A stretch of 34,976 nucleotides of DNA from Bacillus sp. SD075 (GTDB lineage: Bacteria; Bacillota; Bacilli; Bacillales; DSM-1321): assembly GCF_017355165.1 (NCBI RefSeq), contig NZ_JADILK010000047.1:1-34976 (forward strand). Direction: 5' to 3'. How positions within the stretch are numbered: the stretch's first letter is position 1; the number at the start of each line of letters is the position of its first letter. Below the pieces are notes generated by a model. The model ran no database searches. It worked only from the letters and a program-made list of their open reading frames with translations, and was not told the origin of the DNA. A program made the translations under genes and the position numbers. This document shows, one piece after another, positions 9,189 to 16,046 of this stretch.

Positions 9189-9891
9189 TGGTTCCACTTG
9201 GCAACACCTCTTCCCAACGTTCTTCCAAAATAATGGAAGGAACATTGCGTACTGTGATCTTACTGGCGTTAATCAATCGCTGTTTTGCCTGGTTAATCAC
9301 ATTATGAATTTTTGTGTCATTCGCAAAATAGATCACTTGATCGTAAGAGTAAAGTTGATCATCCTGACGTCCACCGGAAAGGATTTCATCAAACATCTTA
9401 AACTTATCATCATAGCGCTTTCGATCTTTCTTGTTCAATTCAAGCTCAACCCAAGTAGTCGTAACGTTTCCATCAGCTGCTTTAAAGAAGAAAACAGCAT
9501 CTGGTATTCGATCCCGCTTATCATTGTAAGCTTTCAATTTACTATGATTATCGCCCTCCCCAATCATAGAGAAACGAATTTCCCTCTCTGTCCGATAGGT
9601 AAAATCAACGCCCTGCTTCTCCGATTGAATTTCGTAAAATAGAATTAAATCCGTTATGAGAAGATCATGCTGCATGGTGTAAATCGTTGCCTTGTTTGGA
9701 ACGGTTACATGGACATTCGTTAATTTCCTGGCTTCAATCGTCCCAAGATACACCCCGACTTTATGTGCAATGCGTTCATGCTTTACATATTTTTTGCCTT
9801 CTAATTTCCGTAGTCTGCGATAAACACGGTGAATATTCGGCTCCCTGAATTTCAACATAATTTGTTTCGCCGTCACCATACCATTCTTCAA
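9163..9891 (-). CDS. Replication-relaxation (Replic_Relax) family protein, 5' end truncated
   Basis: 242 residues from a TTG codon. The N-terminus (LKNGMVTAKQIMLKF, then HRVYRRLRKLEGKKYVKHER) is a winged-helix that begins abruptly, about ten or more residues short of family members. The rest, with HDLLITDLILFYEI, RIPDAVFFFKA and WVELELNKKDRKRYDDK, has the look of the Replic_Relax domain, known from conjugative plasmids and ICEs next to coupling-protein genes. Reading upstream in frame gives only Ile, Phe, Ser and then a stop, and that sequence is already the yitT remnant. The gene has lost its native start and promoter at the junction. A TTG start might still be used, but there is no good ribosome site. 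Confidence 0.7.
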   Translation of the reverse strand: MKNGMVTAKQIMLKFREPNIHRVYRRLRKLEGKKYVKHERIAHKVGVYLGTIEARKLTNVHVTVPNKATIYTMQHDLLITDLILFYEIQSEKQGVDFTYRTEREIRFSMIGEGDNHSKLKAYNDKRDRIPDAVFFFKAADGNVTTTWVELELNKKDRKRYDDKFKMFDEILSGGRQDDQLYSYDQVIYFANDTKIHNVINQAKQRLINASKITVRNVPSIILEERWEEVLPSGTNDGETGGA

Positions 9892-10032
9892 AATAAACGA
9901 TTAAAAGAAGTAATCATTCCGATAATACAAATAGTTAAGCAAGAAAAAAGGAAAGCTTTTAACTCTAACGTATTAAGCGCCGATGATACAATTAGACCAT
10001 CTATCATGAAAATAATGACCCCTATATTTACG
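9888..10032 (-). pseudogene. yitT 3'-end remnant at the conjugation-module boundary
   Basis: On the minus strand it reads GVIIFMIDGLIVSSALNTLE, then an LKAFLF segment and IGMITSFNRLF before a stop. This matches the C-terminal end of the YitT protein encoded at 19307-19882, and the DNA aligns with 19320-19454 with roughly one difference in ten bases. Homology stops near 10032. The stop codon overlaps the TTG used by the Replic_Relax gene. It marks a recombination joint between spore-type cargo and the conjugation operon. The 66 bp to 10098 is unassigned. Confidence 0.8.
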
Positions 10033-10098
10033 ATCGAGAAAAGGCCGCAGCTTAAAAAATACTCTTTTTTTATTGTCTACTTGACAGGGTTATGTGCA

Positions 10099-10369
10099 AC
10101 ACGGTTGCTCTTTTTATTGTTATAAACGATTCCAAACTTTTTTTAAATCCAATGGGACGAATACTTTATCCCCATGTATTTCCTTATGTATGATGAGTTG
10201 TGAAAAGCATGGATCTACACTTAGCCCTTCTGTTTTATGCCTAGCTGGATTTATTCCTAAAAAATGTTTAAAGTCTTCGGGTAACTGCATAACATTAGCT
10301 CCTTTCCCCTTTTTTATTTTTTATAAAGAACAATTCTTAATATATCCATCAAGAATATTTTTATTGCTA
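10099..10369. repeat. 271-bp direct repeat, copy 1 (partner 24029-24299)
   Basis: This segment matches 24029-24299 with only three substitutions seen by eye. It contains a complete 56-aa gene, its ribosome site and upstream leader, but only one arm of the terminator present in the other copy. The near-identity implies recent duplication or homologous exchange over a 13.9-kb spacing. Confidence 0.9.
10120..10290 (-). CDS. 56-aa protein of unknown function, copy 1
   Basis: It encodes MQLPEDFKHFLGINPARHKT and ends KVFVPLDLKKVWNRL. A strong ribosome site (GGAAAGGAG, 8 nt before ATG) makes this a real gene. The open reading on the opposite strand of the same repeat has no such site. The protein is soluble, with one Cys in SVDPCFSQ. 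I do not recognise the family. Copy 2 at 24050-24220 differs at one residue (QLII versus QPII). In copy 1 the downstream terminator stem is destroyed, so transcription may run into the yitT remnant and the conjugation operon. The second copy lies upstream of the spoVA-type operon, which hints at a sporulation role by association only. Confidence 0.6.
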   Translation of the reverse strand: MQLPEDFKHFLGINPARHKTEGLSVDPCFSQLIIHKEIHGDKVFVPLDLKKVWNRL

Positions 10370-10535
10370 ATTTGAGCGAACAACACTTCATATATACTCT
10401 TTTAAATAGTCAACCAACTATTGGTGGTTTTGAAAATTGAAATTTATTTATGAAGTGCAATATACATTTGAAATTTATTGTTCCTTATAAGGGTACGATA
10501 AAAATCCTCCAGCCAAATCAGTTAAATACTCAATA

Positions 10536-10547
10536 GGGGTACCGCCT
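10536..10547 (+). repeat. Outer tip of a Tn4430-like terminal inverted repeat (left end of the cwlJ cassette)
   Basis: GGGGTACCGCC is the outer end of the 38-bp Tn4430 terminal repeat as I recall it. Here the repeat is interrupted after 12 bp by an IS231-type mini-element and resumes at 10675. It points rightwards, towards the cwlJ gene. Confidence 0.65.
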
Positions 10548-10674
10548 CATAGCCATCAAGCCAAGATTCTAAGGTATCCCCAAAACGAAATTTTTATCTC
10601 TATCTAATTGTTTATGAGAATTTAACTCATTTTTTTCGTTTTGGGGGTAACCAGTTTCGTTAGCTTGATGGGCA
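10548..10674. mobile_element. 127-bp IS231-type mini-element (MITE-like)
   Basis: The ends CATAGCCATCAAGCCAAG and, inverted, TGCCCATCAAGCTAAC resemble the IS231-like ends at 12013 and 13651. The element is one long imperfect hairpin: internal arms TCCCCAAAACGAAA and, inverted, CCCCCAAAACGAAA flank a short AT-rich centre. It codes for nothing. It splits a Tn3-family end, with Tn-end sequence on both sides (GGGGTACCGCC left, GTACCACCAGC right), as expected if it moved by an IS231 transposase into its favoured target. The right tip appears to have lost a few bases. Confidence 0.65.
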
Positions 10675-10708
10675 GTACCACCAGCAAAACGCGAAAAACC
10701 ACGCTAAG
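10675..10708 (+). repeat. Inner part of Tn4430-like terminal inverted repeat (left end)
   Basis: It reads GTACCACCAGCAAAACGCG, then AAAAACCACGCTAAG, and pairs with the inverted copy at 11976-12013, sharing 19 identical bases followed by a similar TAAG-ending inner half. The inner ACCACGCTAAG is as in Tn4430. Together with the 12-bp tip at 10536 it forms a complete left end of a Tn3-family unit. Confidence 0.7.
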
Positions 10709-10730
10709 GATTAAGTTCATTCAGAAAAGT

Positions 10731-10844
10731 TATTTCGAAAAGTACTTTAAAGAAATTACATATGTCAAAATGAGATAATTCACCTTTTGACATACAGATT
10801 ACGAGCTATCATTCTACGTGTCATAAAGTATGCTTTTTGACAGT
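10731..10844. promoter_or_regulatory. Candidate serine-resolvase res site (subsites III, II, I)
   Basis: Three inverted repeats follow one another. They are 10731-10755 (centred on AAAGTACTTT), 10761-10794 (TATGTCAAAA ... TTTTGACATA, 34 bp) and 10817-10844 (TGTCATAAA ... TTTTTGACA, centred on AT at 10830-10831). The lengths 25, 34 and 28 bp and the spacers of 5 and 22 bp reproduce the gamma-delta/Tn3 res layout, with site I distal and a central AT crossover dinucleotide. No resolvase gene is adjacent; the nearest is a fragment at 14731. Subsite III is the weakest of the three. Confidence 0.6.
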
Positions 10845-11188
10845 AGCTACAACATGAAAAAAACCTTACATTTGTTTAAAAACGTTAGTCATGTTATTCC
10901 ATTAAAGGGCCATTATATTGAAAAATAGGTTGCATAAAACCCCCATTTTTTTATGCAGCTGTTAGACTTGTACAGAAGCCAAAAGCGTTGATTAACTATG
11001 TATAAAACGCTGTATAAACGATAAAAACGACAAAGAGCCAAACCCTTGATAGATATGAGTTTGCTCTTTGTCTAGCTTCATATAATTGGCATTATGTTAA
11101 CTAGTTTTGTATAGAGTATTCATTTGATAATTGTAAACAAGGACATGAATGTATGCTTTTTTTCATACTTTATTTTGGAGGTGGTAAA

Positions 11189-11632
11189 ATGACAAGAGTA
11201 GCTTACCGAAATGCAGATGTCAATTTAATGGCAAGGATGATGAGAGCAGAAGCTGAAGGCGAAGGACCACAAGGAATGCTATATGTTGGAAATGTCATTG
11301 TTAACCGTGTTGTAGCAGATTGTACTGACTTTAATGAATTAAGAACAATTAGAGATGTCATTTTTCACGTACAAGGAGGAAATTATTCTTTTGAAGCTGT
11401 TCAAAAAGGTAATGTATTTTATCAAAGAGCAAGAGAATCTGAAATAAGATTAGCGAGAAAGAATTTGGAATATTGGAGAGATCACCCAGCGAAATATGCT
11501 CTTTGGTACTTTAATCCATATGGTCCGTGTCCTCCAACATGGTATGACCAACCTTTTACTGGTCAATTTAAACAACATTGTTTTTATGAACCAGCGCCTG
11601 GAACATGTGAAAGCGTTTATAGTCCTCGTTGA
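11189..11632 (+). CDS. CwlJ-like spore cortex-lytic hydrolase
   Basis: 147 residues from MTRVAYRNADVNLMARMMRA. This ATG has GGAGGTGG 4-8 nt upstream; an ATG at 11153 would add an unlikely 12 residues ahead of that site. Family motifs are clear: RAEAEGEGPQGMLYVGNV with the catalytic-type Glu, FYQRARESE, ALWYFNPYGPCPPTWYDQPF and HCFYEPAPGTCESVY. The match to B. subtilis CwlJ is full length, about 142 residues. CwlJ acts on muramic-lactam cortex peptidoglycan during germination and is set off by Ca-DPA release; it normally needs GerQ for localisation, which is absent here. It is the only gene inside the Tn3-ended cassette and has its own terminator at 11751. Confidence 0.93.
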   Translation: MTRVAYRNADVNLMARMMRAEAEGEGPQGMLYVGNVIVNRVVADCTDFNELRTIRDVIFHVQGGNYSFEAVQKGNVFYQRARESEIRLARKNLEYWRDHPAKYALWYFNPYGPCPPTWYDQPFTGQFKQHCFYEPAPGTCESVYSPR

Positions 11633-11750
11633 GGAAAAGATTCGAATATTTATAAAAACTAAAATAAAACTTTTAGTAATCGTATTTACCTAAGAAGGAT
11701 TGTAAAATATTACACTTAAACTAAAAGGTACGTTAATTGAGTAAGCAGCA

Positions 11751-11783
11751 AAAAAGGATCTTCTTACTGGAAGATCCTTTTTT
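11751..11783 (+). terminator. Intrinsic terminator of the cwlJ-like gene
   Basis: A perfect stem, AAAAAGGATCTTC paired with GAAGATCCTTTTT, has a short loop (TTACTG) and is followed by T residues. It lies about 120 bp after the cwlJ stop. Confidence 0.85.
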
Positions 11784-11886
11784 CAGTTCCTATCATGATT
11801 ATGTTAACTAAAAAATTAGAAGTTTTTTAAACATCTGATTCTATAAAGTTCTGCAATAAACACCAGTTGAAATAAATTAATCAATC

Positions 11887-11959
11887 TTCAACAATCGGGC
11901 GCAATTGTTGAATAATTAAATCCCAATTTCTCATTTATATCACTGAGAGATTGGGATTT
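11887..11959. other. Two adjacent palindromes near the right end of the cassette
   Basis: TTCAACAAT (11887-11895) and ATTGTTGAA (11904-11912) are perfect 9-bp inverted repeats with an 8-bp GC-rich spacer. Five bases on, AAATCCCAAT-TCTCA (11918-11933) pairs with TGAGA-ATTGGGATTT (11944-11959). The second may be a terminator. The first has the geometry of a tyrosine-recombinase or repressor site. No function can be assigned. Confidence 0.4.
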
Positions 11960-11975
11960 TTAATGCTGGAATATC

Positions 11976-12013
11976 CTTAACGTTGTATATCCGCGTTTTG
12001 CTGGTGGTACCCC
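11976..12013 (-). repeat. Tn3-family terminal inverted repeat (right end of the cwlJ cassette)
   Basis: Read inward on the minus strand it is GGGGTACCACCAGCAAAACG, then CGGATATACAACGTTAAG: 38 bp, with GGGG at the tip and TAAG inside, as in Tn4430 and Tn1546. It matches the left repeat at 10536-10547 plus 10675-10708. The tip coincides with the insertion point of the IS231-like element at 12013. Confidence 0.75.
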
Positions 12014-13651
12014 ATGCCCATCAAGCTAACAAAGTAAATGACTAGATACGAATTGATCCTTGTTTCAAAACTAGCGAGTGATGGAAAAGTAGGCATGCCA
12101 AAGAAGCCTATTAAAACGCGATTTTTTCGCTAGGCAGCTTGTCTATGCTTCACCGTCGTTTCATACACAACCCCTAGAATATCAAAGACGGTCATCTTCT
12201 TATAACGATTACATTTACGACCGTTCTTTTTTAGCAGCTGATAAAGGCGATGCAGAATTTCAAAAGTTCTTCTGTGCCAACTGCTATCGCTTGAAACAGT
12301 AACGGAAAGTAATCTTTAATCATATAAATCGCTTTGTATTCACTCAGCTCCTGCTTTTTCTTTTCAAGCAGAAGCTGTCGCATTTGAAACATCGTAGAAG
12401 AACAGAGGAGAATGCCAATGAGTTGTCCATATAAATGGCACTCTAGGCGTTCTCTTTTAATATTTTTACATTCATCAATTTCAAAGAATGACTTCCACGT
12501 TTTAAACAAAATCTCAATCTGCCAACGAAGTGAATACAATGAATGCACGTAATTTGTCAGTACTTCTTCTAGCGACGTGTTCGTGATATATACATTCATG
12601 CCCATTAAACGTTTACTTTTATCCTTCATGACAATGCCTTTCTTCTTTTCACGTATCGCTTGGTTTTTCAGGCGTGTTTGCGTTTGATCATCGGTTAAAC
12701 GATGGATAATGACACGTGCTGGAAGCTTCTGATTTTGGCCAATGTATGCCTCTGGGATTTCCATCGTTTCACCAGGGGTTAGACCAAACATCATTTGTGT
12801 CATATCAAGCTGGATGTATCCTGTTTGCTTTTTTAACGTGCCATTGTTGAAGTATTCTGGCTCAGGGTTCTTGATATAAATGCGTGTATTCAACTTCAAC
12901 CGCGAGATATAGTAAGCCTCTTTATCATGAATGGCTTGTAAGTCTCCTAAATCGAAGTAACCAAGATCACGCAAACACAAATCGCCCGCCTCTACGGTTT
13001 CAAGGCAGATGGTACCGTACGTTTTATCATTATTCTTTCCTGGTCCAAGCTGCACGTTAAGAAATTGACCACTAAGTAAATCATATTCCAATTGGATTTT
13101 TACACATGCCGTATTACTACTCCCGCCTGAACCTTGATAGTCAGTGGCGAAGTGATCAGGCAGTTGAAACACTGTCGCATCTAAAATACGGATTCGATTG
13201 AAAGTAGAAATCATGTGTGCAGAAAGCGATTGATTTGAACAGAGTTTTTGTGTGAGAAGAGAAGTAAAGACTTCTCGAAGAAATGTGACGGCTGCTGAAT
13301 TAAAGCGTTGATTCAATCCTTCTGAGCTCATCAGTACCCCAGTGGAAGCTTCTAACTGACTGCACAATTGTGTAAGTGATGTGCTAGCGATTTCTTGACT
13401 GAGCCATACGCAAAGGGCAATGAGTTCGTTTGCTTGATACTTACTCGATCGCTGTACAAAGCCAACTTGTTTGGCGATATCTTGTAGGACTATTGGAGAT
13501 AAAAAGTATTGTAGTTCTTGTGCGAAAAGATTCAGTTCATTTGAAATGATAGGATTCATCAAAAACGCCATCCTTTCTCGTAAACTTCTTACGATAAGCA
13601 TAGCGTTTTTTCATTTTGAGGGTATGATTTTAACTTCGCTTGATAGGCATG
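12013..13651 (-). mobile_element. IS231-like element (IS4 family), 1639 bp
   Basis: Terminal repeats are CATGCCCATCAAGCTAAC (12013-12030) and, inverted, CATGCCTATCAAGCGAAG (13634-13651). These resemble the known IS231 end CATGCCCATCAACTTAAG. Flanking 11-bp repeats TGGTGGTACCC (12002-12012) and TGGCTGTACCC (13652-13662) differ at two positions. They fit the IS231 target preference for GGG-N5-CCC and for Tn4430 ends. The one gene, on the minus strand, is frameshifted near its end. Confidence 0.85.
12130..13559 (-). pseudogene. IS231-like DDE transposase, C-terminus frameshifted
   Basis: From MNPIISNELNLFAQELQYFL the protein keeps the IS4-family catalytic parts. These are the first Asp in RILDATVFQLP, the second in LCLRDLGYFDLG, and the Y-(2)-R-(3)-E-(6)-K signature as YSLRWQIEILFKTWK. 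In the given frame it ends at 12231 with KFCIAFISC. The neighbouring frame continues as [18 protein letters not shown], then [16 protein letters not shown], to a stop at 12130, the expected IS231 ending. One base lost from a short T-run (plus-strand A4 at 12262-12265) explains it; restored length is about 476 residues, as in IS231. The catalytic core is intact, so activity is uncertain rather than excluded. Confidence 0.85.
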
Positions 13652-13682
13652 TGGCTGTACCCCTATTTAAGCCTTTTTTTAT

Positions 13683-14342
13683 TTATGCTGTTGGAGACGG
13701 AAATCTAGCAGCCTCAAAGTGTGAAGCTGCAACATTAAGACCTTGTGTTAAAAGGGTACCAGCAACGTTACTAAGGACGAAGATTTCCACAGTGTCACCT
13801 GCTTGCAACTGAAGAATAGAAGAAACAGTTACAGCATTTGTTATGTTGGCTAGCGCACCGAAGAAATCGTTATCAGCTGCTGCAACCTGATTTCCGTTCA
13901 AACGAATTTCTAATGCTACTCTGTATTGGGTTGGAACATTAGGAAAAAATGATACACTTGCAATAATTGAATAGACTCCATCTGTGTTTGGAATAAAGGT
14001 AGAGGTAGCTGGATTATATTCATTGGCTAAATCAAATTGTTCATTTAGGTACAGGACTTTTACAGAAGTATTTGCAGGAACAGCTCGATTGGCATTAGAC
14101 TGTGCTCTAAAAGCTGAAGGTCTTACCAAATTTTGCAGAGTTTTCAAATCTCCATCAGCAGTAGCAGATACATTCACATTAACGACAGGATTACCTACAT
14201 TGGAAATAGTATCTGTATCGTTTTGAGCTTGCGTCTGATTTTGGAGTTGAGCCTGTAGCTGAGCTTGTTTTTGTTGCTGTTGTTGAAGTTGGAATTGAAT
14301 ATTTTCTAATTTACACTTACAACAATCATCGTGATAAGACAT
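13683..14342 (-). CDS. Spore-surface-like protein with C1q/BclA-type C-terminal domain
   Basis: 219 residues from MSYHDDCCKCKLENIQFQLQ; this ATG has AAAGGAGTG upstream, while an earlier in-frame ATG at 14387 has no such site. A Cys/His-rich start (HDDCCKCK) leads into a Gln-rich coiled-coil (about residues 15-40). The C-terminal 130 residues (DGVYSIIASVSFFPNV, YRVALEIRLNGNQVAAAD, SSILQLQAGDTVEIFV) have the beta-jelly-roll pattern of C1q/TNF-like domains, as at the C-terminus of exosporium protein BclA. There is no collagen-like Gly-X-Y region. A trimeric coat or exosporium protein is likely; the exact role is unknown. It lies 20 bp outside the right end of the IS231/cassette structure. Confidence 0.7.
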   Translation of the reverse strand: MSYHDDCCKCKLENIQFQLQQQQQKQAQLQAQLQNQTQAQNDTDTISNVGNPVVNVNVSATADGDLKTLQNLVRPSAFRAQSNANRAVPANTSVKVLYLNEQFDLANEYNPATSTFIPNTDGVYSIIASVSFFPNVPTQYRVALEIRLNGNQVAAADNDFFGALANITNAVTVSSILQLQAGDTVEIFVLSNVAGTLLTQGLNVAASHFEAARFPSPTA

Positions 14343-14517
14343 AGAACTATCACTCCTTTTTTTGCTATACCTTAAGTTACTTTTCAAGATCGCATTCTAT
14401 TGGACAAGCAACCCTGTATTCCTATAATATGAATATTTTCAAAAAGGGAATGAGCACTCTATCTATTTTGATTTTTGACAGATCATAAAGAAAAAAACAA
14501 ATACCGAGGTGGGGTTT

Positions 14518-14619
14518 ATGTACGATTTGATTTATCAGCATTTCATCAATACTACTTTCATCGTTTGTTTGGTACTATGCGGGGTCTACAATACCTGTTT
14601 TCTTTATATTGGAGAGTAG
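14518..14619 (+). CDS. 33-aa membrane peptide, unknown
   Basis: It encodes MYDLIYQHFINTTFIVCLVL and ends CFLYIGE, a single hydrophobic helix with three Cys. GAGGTGGGG lies 3-8 nt upstream of the ATG. No family is recognised, and a gene this short could be chance. Confidence 0.35.
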   Translation: MYDLIYQHFINTTFIVCLVLCGVYNTCFLYIGE

Positions 14620-14730
14620 TCTTTCTGGAGTGTACAAAATAGCAATTCCACGGTTGGTTTACACAGCCAAGTTGAAATACTTTTTTATTGCACAATGCCA
14701 CAGTAAGCAATAAAAAAAGGCTAACACTGG

Positions 14731-14985
14731 TCAGAGTGTCGCCTCTTTCGCTTTGGCGTAAATAGTGGAACGTGGAACGCCTGTCATTTTAGCTATCTCA
14801 TTTACACTTAATCCGTTAGATTCTCTTTCCTGAAACAGCTTCAAAGTCTTATTAACGTCCTTTCCGTCCTTTCCTTTACGTCCCATATGAGTTCCTTTAG
14901 CTTTTGCCCTTTCGCGTCCCTCGGGGGTTCTATCAACAATCAAATCACGTTCAAATTCAGCAACAGCACCTAACATAGTAAACAT
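14731..14985 (-). pseudogene. Serine resolvase (Tn3-family TnpR) C-terminal fragment
   Basis: 84 residues beginning MFTMLGAVAEFERDLIVDRT, then GRERAKAKGTHMGRKGK and a helix-turn-helix ending (NGLSVNEIAKMTGVPRSTIY). This is the classic second half of Tn3-type resolvases and invertases. The catalytic N-terminal 100 residues with the active Ser are missing. Upstream, the reading frame breaks within about 20 bases (an in-frame TAG at the SSG-F-MF position) and no resolvase-like sequence continues. DNA binding might survive but not catalysis. It is a relic of a Tn1546/Tn4430-like transposon. Confidence 0.88.
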
Positions 14986-14989
14986 GAAC

Positions 14990-16030
14990 TACCACTTGAG
15001 CAGTACATCTTGGACAAAAGGAAACGTTCTTAGATTTACAGTGGTTATTTATAATAAATATTCTAACGAGATATATGCTGCATGATATGTAATGCTATAT
15101 TTTTTTTTTTATTACTGGAAAACGGCTACCCATAAAGGTAAGCCCCCAATTTTTAGTGAAGGTTAAAATCTATTATATTAATCTAATACAATCGCGTTCC
15201 TCAAAACAGTCAATATAGGTTATGATAGCCAGCCTTTACCAATACCCCATAAATATGAATTCAGTAGGTTTAGCAGCTTTTCCTGATTATTTTTTCTTAT
15301 TGTTTAATCGTTAAGGATCTACCTTTTATAAATAAAGAAGTAAGATAGGAGTTGAGTTCAAATCGATCTCCTTAAACAAACTCCGCTAATAAAACTCTGT
15401 CTTTTTTCATTTCTTTTCCCCCTTTACAGCTTCCATTTCATTTTGATGGATAAACCTCTCGTTCTCTTTACATGTGAATTCTGTCAGTGATTAATTTCCA
15501 CATTAAAGGAGTTATAACAAGTTGGTAGGTGTTTTATATTGTCCATTATTTTAGTTTAGTCCATTCCGACTTGGAAACTTCACTGCTTTTTTCTATAGAT
15601 AAAGGTATTCAATCCATCCAAAGAAAACACGCAGGAAATTTTTAGTCCACGGAAGCAACTTAAAAAGAAGTGCTAAAGAGGAAATAGAAGCAATTAAAGT
15701 AGAAAAAAAGGCTTTCTTTCTCGACTTTTCGGAAAGTGAGAAAGAAGGCCCTAAGCTCTTTTTAAATGCCATAAAAAAAGGGGGCTGACCAACTCTGGAT
15801 AATTAGTCACACCCTTATTATACAATAATTACATTACCAAATAAAACCATAACCCCGGTTAAAGTTACAAAATGAAATGGCTATTCTTCCGTTCCTGGCG
15901 TTTTCTTTTTAATCTTTATACAGATACACCAATAAGAACGCCCCGCCTTCACACCCCAAAACGAAAAATATGCTATTCTTTCTGTATATATTGCTGAAAA
16001 GAAAATTCCAGAATAGGCATTTATATAAAT
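14990..16030. other. Decayed intergenic region
   Basis: No intact gene was seen. Around 15637-15787 the plus strand keeps a coding-like stretch (KFLVHGSNLKRSAKEEIEAI ... KKAFFLDFSESEKEGPKLFL ... KKGG, stop) with no start or ribosome site, probably a gene remnant. Within it, 15709-15747 forms a strong stem (CTTTCTTTCTC/GAGAAAGAAGG) followed by T7 on the minus strand, so it may terminate minus-strand transcripts. Confidence 0.4.
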
Positions 16031-16046
16031 TAGGAGGAAGAAGCCG

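Larger units (their letters stand above)
10370..11188. other. Non-coding left part of the cwlJ cassette and its flank
   Basis: Besides the terminal repeat, mini-element and res-like site, this stretch has two hairpins. One is at about 10931-10958 (TGCATAAAA ... TTTTTATGCA). The other, at about 11030-11073, has a GACAAAGAGC/GCTCTTTGTC stem followed on the minus strand by a T-run, so it could end minus-strand transcripts. No convincing coding region was seen. I could not identify a clear sigma-E or sigma-G promoter for cwlJ. Confidence 0.5.

Noticed and set aside
10033..10098. Possible end of an IS3-family element (TTGTCTACTTGACAGGG)
   Set aside because: It faintly recalls the 3' ends of such elements, but there is no partner end or transposase, so I left it unassigned.
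10094..10375. Open frame on the plus strand of the duplicated segment, also present at 23994-24380
   Set aside because: It is antisense to the 56-aa gene, which has a strong ribosome site and, in copy 2, a terminator; conservation of the plus frame follows from DNA identity.
11081..11188. Sigma-E or sigma-G promoter for the cwlJ-like gene
   Set aside because: CATATAAT and CATACTTT resemble -10 boxes, but neither has a -35 at acceptable spacing.
12231..13601. Programmed frameshifting in the IS231 transposase
   Set aside because: IS231 transposases are normally made from one frame, and only four A remain at the break; a one-base deletion is simpler.
10531..13668. 5-bp target duplication flanking the cwlJ cassette
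   Set aside because: The left flank is CAATA and the right flank TATTT; they do not match, so transposition in this exact form cannot be claimed from duplications.
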